From an uncultured Clostridia bacterium (GTDB taxonomy: Bacteria > Bacillota > Clostridia > CAKSNL01 > HGM11501), in the NCBI GenBank assembly GCA_934476235.1, contig CAKSNL010000011.1, positions 1-40,390 of the forward strand: DNA of 40,390 bases, read 5' to 3'. A program made the position numbers and the translations under genes. Shown here piece by piece: positions 14,744 to 22,564 of the stretch. The notes under the pieces are model-generated. The model saw only the letters and a list, made by a program, of their open reading frames with translations, did no database searches and was not told where the DNA came from. Position 1 is the first letter of the stretch. Every line of letters begins with the position of its first letter.

Positions 14744-17700
14744 ATGACAGTATTAAAAAAGTGCATTTGCCTTATTCTGGCAATAATGACAGTTTCTGCG
14801 TTTCCCGTTCTGGCGGCGGAAACGGCGGAGGCGTCTGCGGTTACGGCGGCGCTGACGGGGGATGAGCTCCCGGCGGATACCGAGTCCGGCGAGCCCATAA
14901 AGTTTTCGGACGTCGACTATGATTCGGCGCTCGGAAAAACGGTGGAAAAGCTTGTTGACAAGGGCGTTATCTCGGGTTTTCCGGACGGGACGTTTAAATC
15001 CGAGCAGACCTTAACGCGCGCGGAGTTTTCCAAGATCATAGTAAGCTTTGCGAGCGCCGCTACGGAAGTTAATTTGGACTCCGGCTTTCCGGATGTTGAC
15101 AATGTGGGCGCCGAGGCGCACTGGGCAAAGCCTTACATAAAGGTAGCGAAGGATTTAAAGATAATCGCGGGCTTCCCGGACGGGACGTTTCATCCCGATG
15201 AGGCGGTGACCTATGAGCAGGCGGTCAAGATGATCATGTGCGCCCGCGGATACACAGACTATACGTATCCGGACGGGTTTATGCAGATCGCCCTTCAGAA
15301 AAAGCTTCTCACCGGAAGCACGCACACAGGGGCGAACAGCGCTCCCATTTCGCGCGGAAACACGGTTATTTTAATAAACAATGCGTATGACATCACAGAA
15401 AGCAGCCAGATAAACTATAGCGGCGGCGGTTCGTCATCCGGCAGCAAAGGCTCCGGCGGCGGCGGAGGCGGCGGAGGCGGAGGCGGCGGCTCCAAGAATA
15501 ACAATACAGAATGGTCAAGAAGGGTTGACGGCGTTGTCTGGGGCAATAAGTACACCATGCTTGACACCTCAAAGGACTCAGTTGATGCAAGCGAGCTTGC
15601 GATAAAGCACATAGATTCCAAAACCAAGGAAGAGACTATTTCAACCTTCCGCATTGCCGAAAAGCTTCAGAAGAACGCGGCAAACTACATCGGCAAAAAC
15701 GTCCGCGCGACAATTAAGGAGGACGATAGCGGCAAGGAGTACATAAGCGCCATAGAGGAGCTTAAGAATAAGAACTACTCTCTCTCGGTGGATTCTGAGG
15801 ATATTGATTCGGTTACGTATAACGAGGAAAAAGGACAGTATGTTCTTAAGTATATAAGCGGCAACAGCTACGCTTACCACTATTTTAACAAGGAAAAAGA
15901 CAGTATCTATGTTATATATAACGGCAAGTCCGTATGCTCGGGCGACGCGGAGGGCTACAAGTTTGACCCGGCATATATAAAGGGAATACAGAACGGCAAA
16001 ATAAAGATACTCTCCAATGACTCGGACAAGGAAGGCGACGTTGTTATCGTGTCCGACTATAAAACGGGCGTTGTAAGGTCAAAGTCCACGGGCACCGGTG
16101 TAATAACCCTTAAGTACGGCGCGGGCGAGATTAACACAAACGATAAGGACAGAGAGGTTTCCATCGTAAGCGCTAAGGGCGGAAGCACCGTAAGCTTCGC
16201 AAACATAAAATCAAGCGACGTTTTAGATTACGCGCAGTCGCTCGACGGCAAGGTGCTTAGTTTAATTGTTTCCGCGGCGGCGGATTCGGGCAATGCCATT
16301 ACCGGAACCATTACCAAGGTGACGGAGGACAAGGTAGCCGTAAAGCCGACAAATGCGACCAAGGCGACCGAGTATGAGCTTAACGGAAACTATATCGACT
16401 ATTTAAATAACGTTGAGGACGCGGACAAATACTATCCTCTGCGCGAGGACAGGGCAACCGTAAGGTTAAACAGCTTCGGCAAGGTTGCCGCGATAGATCA
16501 GGTCACCACGACCACGAACGAATACTACGGATATATCATGAGGCTCGGCTATTCAAGCGGAAAGCAGAAGCCGGAGGATGACGACACGGTTCTTTTAAAG
16601 GTATACCAGCTTGACAAGACCGGCGGCTCCGCTTCCGCGAAAAAGGAATTTGAGATTGCGGGCAAGGTAAGGATCGACGGAGTTTTGTATAAAAACGACC
16701 CCGCCGCGGTGTCTGCGGTGCTTAAAAAAGCGGCGGCTATAGCAAACGAGGGCAAGGTGACCGGAAATGCCGGCACGGAGTACACTTCCTTTATAAGGTA
16801 CGAAACCGAGGGCATGAAGATTGCAGTTATCGACACGATACTTGACGAAAACGGCGTTCTTTCGACCGGGAGCGACGAGCGCTACAACACGCTTGTGCGC
16901 AGCACCTACGTTTACAATGAGAACGAGGAGCTTGGCGGAAAGCACAAGTACTGCTCGACCTATCCTTACGGATTTTACAAGACAAAGACTCAGGACCGTT
17001 TCAGAGTCAGAGCAAACTCAAGCTCAACGCTTCTGCTCTTCGTGCCCGGAAACCGCGGCAGCGAGTCGGGCTACAAGGCGGGCAAATTCTTAACGACCAA
17101 CTTCTACAACGGCATGGAATACTATGTCGAGGCGTACAACGTTGACTCGCAGAAGTACGCGCAGTTCGTGCTTCAGTATATGACCGACGGTAAAGAGGAC
17201 GTTACCGCGTATTCGACCCAGGCGGTCGTTACCGGCATTGATATGGACTCAAGAACCGCGAAGATCACATATATGATGTACTCAAAGACAACGTCCACGA
17301 CCAAGTCGGTTGCGGAGTCGAGCCCGGCGGACGATATGATAGACGGTCTTAACATCGGCGACGTTATACTTTTCTCGGAGAATTCATCGGGCGAGATATA
17401 CGACTTTTACAAGGCGCTTGACATCACCGATCCTCCGGTCGGAAGAATCGACAAAGAGGAGCTTTTGTACTCAAACGAGGCGGACGATAACAAGAGAATA
17501 AAGGGCTTTGACTTTTATCCGGACGGCGTGCAGCGCCCGACTCAGAAAAATGTTAAATACAGAACTTTGTACGGTACGGCGGCGGATTTTGACTCAAGCG
17601 ATTACCTTTTCGTTAACCCGTATCTCGGCACGGACTATATTCATGACCGTGCGGATAAGCTCACCGAGTCGTTCTCGATAAAGTCGTCGTCGCTTAAGGT

Positions 17701-18844
17701 TTTCGTTTACGACGAGAGCCAGACCGACAAAAACAAGATAAAGACCTATTCGGGAACTACCGCCATAAGAAAGCTCTTGAAGGGCGAGGACGATGACGTT
17801 AACTTCACCACGGCGAAGACGAACGGCGGAGAGTATGACGGCGCGGATCAGGTGTTCATTTACATGGGCACGTCCGGCACGTCGAGCGATTCGTACGCGT
17901 CATTGAGGTTCATCTACGTTATAAAGAGCCCGTCCCGCCAGTCGAATCCCGCCAACTATCCCGGAGTCGTGACTCCCGAGGAGGATCCTTTAGCAGACAA
18001 GAAGGACGCGGCGGTAAATGAGCTTAAGGCGTTTAACAGCGACGCAAGCTACACGGGAAAGAATAAGACCGAATATTCCGCGGCTCTCACCGCCGGGATT
18101 GAGGCGATAGAGAGCGCCGCGTCGGAGGAAGCCATAGCTTCCGCACTTAAGGACGCGAAGGACGCCATCGGCGAGATAATCGCGGACGGCACGGTTGACC
18201 TTAAGATAGAGGAGATATCGTTCTACGTTTCGCCCGAGAATTATCCCGAGGCACAGGCGGATATCGAGAGCATAATCGCGGACGCGAAGGCAAAAATCAG
18301 CGCGGCAGCGAAAAATTCAGAGATTGACTTGGCGGTGACAGAGGCTAAGGCGGCTATTGACGCGCTCACCGGTCCGCTCCTTTCAAAGTACCGCGGGGAC
18401 GCGAAGGCGGAGATTGATAAGTACGTTTCGGACAATTCCGGCGCTATCGACGAGACCGGGGAGTTCACGGCGTATATAAGCGAGGTCAAGGAAAAGATAG
18501 ACGCGTGCACGGATCCTAACGGGATCAAAACACTGGTAGAAGACGCTAAGGCGTATATCGACGGCAATATCGCGGCGAAGGCGCTTCCCGGGCTGAAGGA
18601 GAGCGCTAAGACCGAGATAGCGGAGTACGCTTCGGAGAACGCGGCGGAGTACAGCGGTGACGAGGGGCTTGCCGCCATCATTTCGGAAGCGAACGCGGCT
18701 ATAGACGGCGCAGCGGATTCAGGCGCGGTCGAGGCGGCAAAATCTGACGCGAAGACGAAGATTGACGCATTTGTCGCAGAGAAAAACGCGCAAAAGTCCG
18801 GGTCCGGAGCTGAAGGAGAGTCGGAAACCGGGTCCGAGGGCTGA
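14744..18844 (+). CDS. Large secreted S-layer-homology surface protein with Gly-rich linker and helical repeats
   Basis: A 1366-residue protein. The start was chosen at MTVLKKCIC because GGGAGGT lies just before it. A signal peptide (residues 1 to about 25, hydrophobic core then PVLAAETAEA) is followed by two clear SLH repeats (FSDVDYDSALGK...GFPDGTFK and FPDVDNVGAEAHW...GFPDGTFH) and a weaker third. A linker follows with SSSGSKGS and twelve consecutive glycines. The middle, about 250-1080, is a long unassigned beta-rich region. The end (about 1085-1345) has four or five Ala/Asp/Lys-rich three-helix repeats of FIVAR-like appearance, such as EAKAAIDAL and EDAKAYIDG. It probably sits non-covalently on secondary wall polymer. 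It has its own promoter and terminator. The function of the middle region is unknown. Confidence 0.88.
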   Translation: MTVLKKCICLILAIMTVSAFPVLAAETAEASAVTAALTGDELPADTESGEPIKFSDVDYDSALGKTVEKLVDKGVISGFPDGTFKSEQTLTRAEFSKIIVSFASAATEVNLDSGFPDVDNVGAEAHWAKPYIKVAKDLKIIAGFPDGTFHPDEAVTYEQAVKMIMCARGYTDYTYPDGFMQIALQKKLLTGSTHTGANSAPISRGNTVILINNAYDITESSQINYSGGGSSSGSKGSGGGGGGGGGGGGSKNNNTEWSRRVDGVVWGNKYTMLDTSKDSVDASELAIKHIDSKTKEETISTFRIAEKLQKNAANYIGKNVRATIKEDDSGKEYISAIEELKNKNYSLSVDSEDIDSVTYNEEKGQYVLKYISGNSYAYHYFNKEKDSIYVIYNGKSVCSGDAEGYKFDPAYIKGIQNGKIKILSNDSDKEGDVVIVSDYKTGVVRSKSTGTGVITLKYGAGEINTNDKDREVSIVSAKGGSTVSFANIKSSDVLDYAQSLDGKVLSLIVSAAADSGNAITGTITKVTEDKVAVKPTNATKATEYELNGNYIDYLNNVEDADKYYPLREDRATVRLNSFGKVAAIDQVTTTTNEYYGYIMRLGYSSGKQKPEDDDTVLLKVYQLDKTGGSASAKKEFEIAGKVRIDGVLYKNDPAAVSAVLKKAAAIANEGKVTGNAGTEYTSFIRYETEGMKIAVIDTILDENGVLSTGSDERYNTLVRSTYVYNENEELGGKHKYCSTYPYGFYKTKTQDRFRVRANSSSTLLLFVPGNRGSESGYKAGKFLTTNFYNGMEYYVEAYNVDSQKYAQFVLQYMTDGKEDVTAYSTQAVVTGIDMDSRTAKITYMMYSKTTSTTKSVAESSPADDMIDGLNIGDVILFSENSSGEIYDFYKALDITDPPVGRIDKEELLYSNEADDNKRIKGFDFYPDGVQRPTQKNVKYRTLYGTAADFDSSDYLFVNPYLGTDYIHDRADKLTESFSIKSSSLKVFVYDESQTDKNKIKTYSGTTAIRKLLKGEDDDVNFTTAKTNGGEYDGADQVFIYMGTSGTSSDSYASLRFIYVIKSPSRQSNPANYPGVVTPEEDPLADKKDAAVNELKAFNSDASYTGKNKTEYSAALTAGIEAIESAASEEAIASALKDAKDAIGEIIADGTVDLKIEEISFYVSPENYPEAQADIESIIADAKAKISAAAKNSEIDLAVTEAKAAIDALTGPLLSKYRGDAKAEIDKYVSDNSGAIDETGEFTAYISEVKEKIDACTDPNGIKTLVEDAKAYIDGNIAAKALPGLKESAKTEIAEYASENAAEYSGDEGLAAIISEANAAIDGAADSGAVEAAKSDAKTKIDAFVAEKNAQKSGSGAEGESETGSEG

Positions 18845-18866
18845 GGTCTGATGAAATAAAAACAGT

Positions 18867-18905
18867 AAAAGGCAGTAAAAACCGTAAGGGCTTTACTGCC
18901 TTTTT
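18867..18905 (+). terminator. Terminator of the SLH protein gene
   Basis: AAAAGGCAGTAAA, a loop, and TTTACTGCCTTTTT, directly after the stop codon. Confidence 0.85.
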
Positions 18906-18969
18906 GTGTGCGGGAGCGGGAGGTGGCAAAACCGCAGGTTTTGGCGGAGGGAGAGAAGGCGAAAGGGCA

Positions 18970-19375
18970 CCTGTTCGCCCTTACTACCCCTCAGCCACGG
19001 CTGCGCCGTGCCAGCTTCCCTGACAAGGGGAGCCCTTTTAAAGCCCTCAAGAGCTAAAGGTAGCGAAGCGGCGCCGAGGCAATGAATGACAGTCCGGTGG
19101 ACTCATCAAGAACCGAGGCGTGACCGAGCCGCAGCGAGACGGAAGAGCCGAAGGCGACGGGAGGATTTTTCGGGAGGGGCACGGAAAATATGCGTGTAGC
19201 CCGGCGGTCGATTCTGAGAATCGACCCTACGGTGCATGGGAGAAAGTGGGCGAGAAACCAACGGGAGGATGAGGGCATCCTCCCCTACGGCGTGCCGAAG
19301 GCACACTTATTATCTTTTCACTGTTCACTATTCATTGGCGGTCGATTCTGAGAATCGCCCCTGCTCCCAGGGGAG
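18970..19375. repeat. Intergenic repeat block D
   Basis: It contains a CCCTCAG-type element with inner hairpin CCACGGC TGC GCCGTG (about 18987-19036), then a long nested element on the other strand (19037-19172) that matches the structure at 4214-4338 in reverse. CGTAGGG-type hairpins follow at 19207-19232, 19260-19287 and 19338-19362. The last one is inside the coding region of the DeoR gene. The linker ACTTATTATCTTTTCACTG (19305-19323) resembles that of block B. Confidence 0.75.
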
Positions 19376-20071
19376 CGGCTTGTCGCAGACGAAAACGTCC
19401 ACATCCTCCTTACGGCAGAGAACGAACGTCTTCACGACCCCTATCTTTGACGAGTCGCACAAAAAGACCTTCTTTTTCGCGTTGGAGAGCATGACCTTCC
19501 GAAGCGCGGTCTCTTCCTCCGACACATCGCTGACCGTGCCGTCTTCCGACACCCCCTGGCTTGAAAAAAACACAATATCGGCGTTGATATTTTTTATGTA
19601 CTCCTCCGCCGCGGAGCCTGTGAAAATGCCGCTCTGCGGAACAAAACGCCCGCCGGTGCAGTAAAGCTCAGCTCCGCTTAAGCCCTCCTTAAAAATGCGG
19701 AGGTTATTCGTTATTATCTTAAGATTTTTGCGCCCCTCCAAGTATTTTAGGACCCTTCTGACCGTTGATGACCCGTCCATAAACAGGGTGTCTCCGTCCG
19801 AAACGAGCTGCGCCGCCTTTTTCGCGACGGCGGATTTTGCATCCGGATTTGACGCGTCGCGCACACTTACCGGCACAACGGTGTTTTCATATTCCGGGAG
19901 GACGACCCCGCCGTATATGAGGCGCAAAAGCCCCGCCTCCTCTAAGCTTTTTAAGTCCCGCCTCACGGATGACTCGCTCGCATAGACGGCGCGCGAAAGC
20001 TCCCCGACCGTGGAAAAATGCCTTTCTTTAAGAAGCTTCATGATCTCCTGCCGGCGAATGTACGATACCAT
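19328..20071 (-). CDS. DeoR-family transcriptional regulator, C-terminus encoded by repeat DNA
   Basis: A 247-residue protein. The N-terminal helix-turn-helix (RRQEIMKLLKERHFSTVGEL...SVRRDLKSLEEAGLLRLIYGG) and the DeoRC sensor domain (DGDTLFMDGSSTVRRVLKYL, NNLRIF, CDSSKIG) are typical. Such regulators respond to phosphorylated sugars. The last ten residues (GRFSESTANE) come from a CGTAGGG-type hairpin at 19338-19362, and the natural end was probably near CDKPLP. It is divergent from the broken dehydrogenase gene, its likely former target. Confidence 0.88.
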   Translation of the reverse strand: MVSYIRRQEIMKLLKERHFSTVGELSRAVYASESSVRRDLKSLEEAGLLRLIYGGVVLPEYENTVVPVSVRDASNPDAKSAVAKKAAQLVSDGDTLFMDGSSTVRRVLKYLEGRKNLKIITNNLRIFKEGLSGAELYCTGGRFVPQSGIFTGSAAEEYIKNINADIVFFSSQGVSEDGTVSDVSEEETALRKVMLSNAKKKVFLCDSSKIGVVKTFVLCRKEDVDVFVCDKPLPWEQGRFSESTANE

Positions 20072-20126
20072 GCCCGCCCCTCCTTTTTGAAAAAGTTTGA
20101 CAAGCTTTCATAATGTCCGCCAAACC

Positions 20127-20155
20127 TTGATTTTTGGAAAACGTCACTATATAAT
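20127..20155 (+). promoter_or_regulatory. Promoter of the gpsA-like pseudogene, with possible DeoR operator
   Basis: TTGATT (20127-20132), a 17-base spacer, and TATAAT (20150-20155). The surroundings hold repeats of TGAAAAAG (near 20088) and its inverse CTTTTTCA (near 20184), which could be operator half-sites. The operator part is a guess. Confidence 0.65.
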
Positions 20156-20216
20156 ATACTACAGTTTCAAAAGTTTTTCAATCTTTTTCAGAAATTTTCA
20201 AAAAGGAGCGGTTAAA

Positions 20217-21060
20217 ATGGCGGTAATAACTATTGTCGGCGCCGGAATGATGGGCAGCGCCCTTGCGTTCCCGGCGAGGGAAAACGGTCACGAGGTCAGG
20301 CTCGTCGGCACCCATTTTGACGGTCACAAAAGGGCTTGCCGATACGAAGGACGGCAGGCTTTTGACGTACCCCGACCTCTGGGAGGCGAGCCTTAAAAAG
20401 CTCGGCAAGAGGCTGCCGCTTTGCGCGGTCGGCGGACCGTGCACGAGCTATGAGCTCGTCGCGCACGACCGGACGGAGGTCACCTTCTGCGGGAAGGACG
20501 AGGGAGCGCTAAAGCTCCTTAAGAGCTTTTTGGGGACGGATTATTACCACATCAGCACCACGTGTGACGTGACGGGCATCGAGAGCGCCGTTGCCTTAAA
20601 AAACGGCTATGCTCTCGGCATTGCGCTGACGATCGGCGTCAACAAAAGGGTCTATGGAAACGACACACTCCACTATAATTCCCAGGCGGCGGTGTTCGGT
20701 CAGGCTGTCCGCGAAATGCACCGCCTTTTAGAGTTTCAGAACGCGCTGACGTTAAATAACCTCTGCGTCGGCGCGGGCGATCTTTACGTCACCGTTTACG
20801 GGGGCAGAACCAGGCTCGTCGGTATCCTTTTGGGCGAGGGGAAAAGCATTGACGAGGCAAAGGCGATGCTTAACGGCGTCACGCTCGAGTCGCTCGTCGT
20901 AGCCGAAAGAGTCGCCCGCGCGGTCCGCGTGAACATTAAAAAGGGTGCGCTTAAGGCAGAGGATTTTCCCCTGCTCCTTCACATCGACGACGTACTCACC
21001 AAAAAAGCCGCGGTTTCGATCCCGTGGGACAAGTTCACCTACTCCGAAACATCCCTTTAA
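20217..21060 (+). pseudogene. Glycerol-3-phosphate dehydrogenase-like gene with internal deletion and frameshift
   Basis: AAGGAG precedes ATG 20217. The first frame gives the Rossmann start MAVITIVGAGMMGSALAFP...VGTHFDG and then loses meaning, ending at a stop at 20396. From about 20312 a different frame carries the rest of the protein without interruption to 21060: TVTKGLADTKDGRLLTYPDL, CAVGGPCTSYELVAHD, ALKNGYALGIALTIG and the CVGAGDLYVTVYGGRTR block. The roughly 60 residues normally between the nucleotide-binding loop and the (V/S)TKG motif are missing. This is a deletion plus frame change near 20310-20325. The C-terminal part could still be translated from an internal start, but would lack the NAD site. 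An assembly error is the main alternative. Confidence 0.82.
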
Positions 21061-21085
21061 TTGACAATAAATTAACAAAAATATA

Positions 21086-21119
21086 TTGATTTTTTAATGA
21101 TTTTGTTTTATACTATAAT
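21086..21119 (+). promoter_or_regulatory. Promoter of hpf
   Basis: TTGATT (21086-21091), a 17-base spacer, and TATACT (21109-21114), which overlaps a second -10 candidate TATAAT (21114-21119). Confidence 0.65.
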
Positions 21120-21164
21120 TGTAAGGCGTGGCACACACGCATACAATTGAAAGGGGCTGTTTAC

Positions 21165-21695
21165 ATGAAGGTTATTATCAGCGGCAGAAGAACAGAGGTT
21201 GAAGAGCGGCTCAGGGAGCTTATCGCGAAGAAGCTTGCCAAGCTGGACAAGTTTTTCTCGGATTCATCGGAGGCTAAAGTAACGCTTACCGGCGAGAAGG
21301 GCGACCGTGTGGTTATGGAGGTCACCGTCTTTTCCGACGGAATGATATACAGGGCGGAGGAGGACGCGTCCGATGCATTCGCCGCTATCGACAAGATCGT
21401 AACGGTTATTGAGCGCCAGATCAGAAGAAATAAGACGAGGCTTGAAAAGAGGCTCCGCAGCGGCGCTTTCGACCCGGCAAACTTTGAGCCGGAGGCAAAG
21501 GCGGACGAGGAGTCGGAGTTCAATATTTTGAGGAACAAGCACATTTACTTAAAGCCGATGAGTGCGGAGGAGGCAATTTTGCAGATGAATCTTCTGGGGC
21601 ACAGCTTTTTCCTCTTCAAGAACGCGTCGACCGACGAGACAAATCTTGTGTATAAGAGAAACGATAAAAACTACGGTCTTATTGAGATTGATTAA
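21165..21695 (+). CDS. hpf: Long-form ribosome hibernation promoting factor
   Basis: A 176-residue protein starting at MKVIISGRRTEVEERLRE, with GAAAGGGG before the ATG. The N-terminal beta-alpha domain (1-100) binds the 30S decoding region. A linker (about 101-120) leads to the C-terminal dimerisation domain (HIYLKPMSAEEAILQMNLLGHSFFLFKN...YGLIEID) that drives 100S ribosome formation. It has its own promoter and terminator. Confidence 0.95.
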   Translation: MKVIISGRRTEVEERLRELIAKKLAKLDKFFSDSSEAKVTLTGEKGDRVVMEVTVFSDGMIYRAEEDASDAFAAIDKIVTVIERQIRRNKTRLEKRLRSGAFDPANFEPEAKADEESEFNILRNKHIYLKPMSAEEAILQMNLLGHSFFLFKNASTDETNLVYKRNDKNYGLIEID

Positions 21696-21719
21696 AAAGT
21701 ATCGGTTTTGCGAAAACGG

Positions 21720-21753
21720 GCACTGTAACCTTAAGGTTACGGTGCTTTTTTTT
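21720..21753 (+). terminator. Terminator of hpf
   Basis: GCAC-GTAACC, loop TTAA, GGTTAC-GTGC with one bulge on each side, followed by eight T. Confidence 0.85.
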
Positions 21754-21756
21754 GTT

Positions 21757-22110
21757 GGTGTACGGAAAATAGGTGGGGTGCATGGGCGCAGCGGGTGAAA
21801 ACGTAGGGGTCTCTTGTCCCCGGCGACCCGCGGTGGGGGCGAAAAATACGTGGGGGCGATTGAAAAATCCCTCAGAGTTTTCCTTCGGAAAACCCAGCTT
21901 AAAACCGCCCTTGCGGTTTTAAGAGCGTGCGACAAAACCTTGAACGGTTTTTCGCACCTAACGGAAAAAGACTTTTGTTGTCTTTTTCCGCCACGCCGTT
22001 TAGCAAGGGAGCCAAAAAGCCCTCCTTGCTAAAGGAGGGAAGAGCCGAAGGCGAAGGGAGGATTTTTCGGGAGAGGCACAAAAAAACGTGCGCACACCCG
22101 GAGTGCGTCC
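21757..22110. repeat. Intergenic repeat block E
   Basis: One diverged CGTAGGG-type copy (21803-21832) and a long composite CCCTC element (21866-22066). The composite contains the hairpins GTTTTCC TTC GGAAAAC, AAAACCGC CCTT GCGGTTTT, a structure with AACCTTGAACGGTTTTTCGC, and GGAAAAAGAC/GTCTTTTTCC, then TTTAGCAAGGGAGCC. About 115 bases of it recur at 39602-39714 and, inverted, at 31085-31190. The segment 22110-22170 shows nothing recognisable. Confidence 0.75.
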
Positions 22111-22176
22111 CAAGGAGGTGACTTTATAAGGGATTTTGTCACCAAAATCCGATGCTCGCTGTATCTATGGACAAAA

Positions 22177-22347
22177 GTGATATTCCGAGCATTTGCTCGG
22201 AGTGATATTTTCTTTTCGGAAAGTGATAGAAAAGCCTGCCGGCTTTTGTGATATTGTATTCGCCCAATTAAACTGCCCCGCGGGCAATATCACTATGCAA
22301 AGCATAATATAACTGCGAAGCAATATCACTCGCCGTCAGGCGAATAC
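22177..22347. repeat. Array of small hairpins separated by GTGATATT / AATATCAC
   Basis: GTGATATT occurs at 22177, 22202 and 22248, with GTGATA at 22223. The reverse complement AATATCAC occurs at 22286 and 22322, with AATATAAC at 22306. Between them lie distinct small palindromes: CCGAGCA/TGCTCGG, CTTT/AAAG, AAAAGCC/GGCTTTT, GCCC/GGGC, TATGC/GCATA, TGC/GCA, CGCC/GGCG. GTATTCGCC (22256) also pairs with GGCGAATAC (22339). The whole can fold into a branched, cloverleaf-like structure. No coding potential. Confidence 0.8.
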
Positions 22348-22431
22348 AACCGGGGCTCCCCTAAGCGGTCGATTCATGAATCGACCCTACGGTGCACTAA
22401 CCTCCCCCTACAATGCGCGGAAAAAATTATA

Positions 22432-22460
22432 TTGATATAACAAAAAAACGGTGATATAAT
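22432..22460 (+). promoter_or_regulatory. Promoter of murD
   Basis: TTGATA (22432-22437), a 17-base spacer, and TATAAT (22455-22460). It predicts a 5' leader of about 95 bases. Confidence 0.8.
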
Positions 22461-22466
22461 ATTATT

Positions 22467-22556
22467 AATAAGCAAGCCTCGTGATAAAAACGCCGCGAGC
22501 CGAGCCGGCAAAAAACGGGCGGACCGGCTTAAAATAAGCTTGCACCCGAAGGGAGA
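22467..22556 (+). other. Structured 5' leader of murD
   Basis: The leader can close with GCAAGC (22472-22477) and GCTTGC (about 22538-22543). Inside are GAGCCGG/CCGGCTT (7 bp, one G-U pair, around a 15-base loop) and CTCG/CGAG. No known riboswitch class is recognised. The ribosome binding site GAAGGGAG follows the outer stem directly. Confidence 0.4.
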
Positions 22557-22564
22557 AAAGAAAA

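Noticed and set aside
22177..22347. Retron or group II intron RNA
   Set aside because: No reverse transcriptase frame is nearby and none of the diagnostic domains could be recognised.
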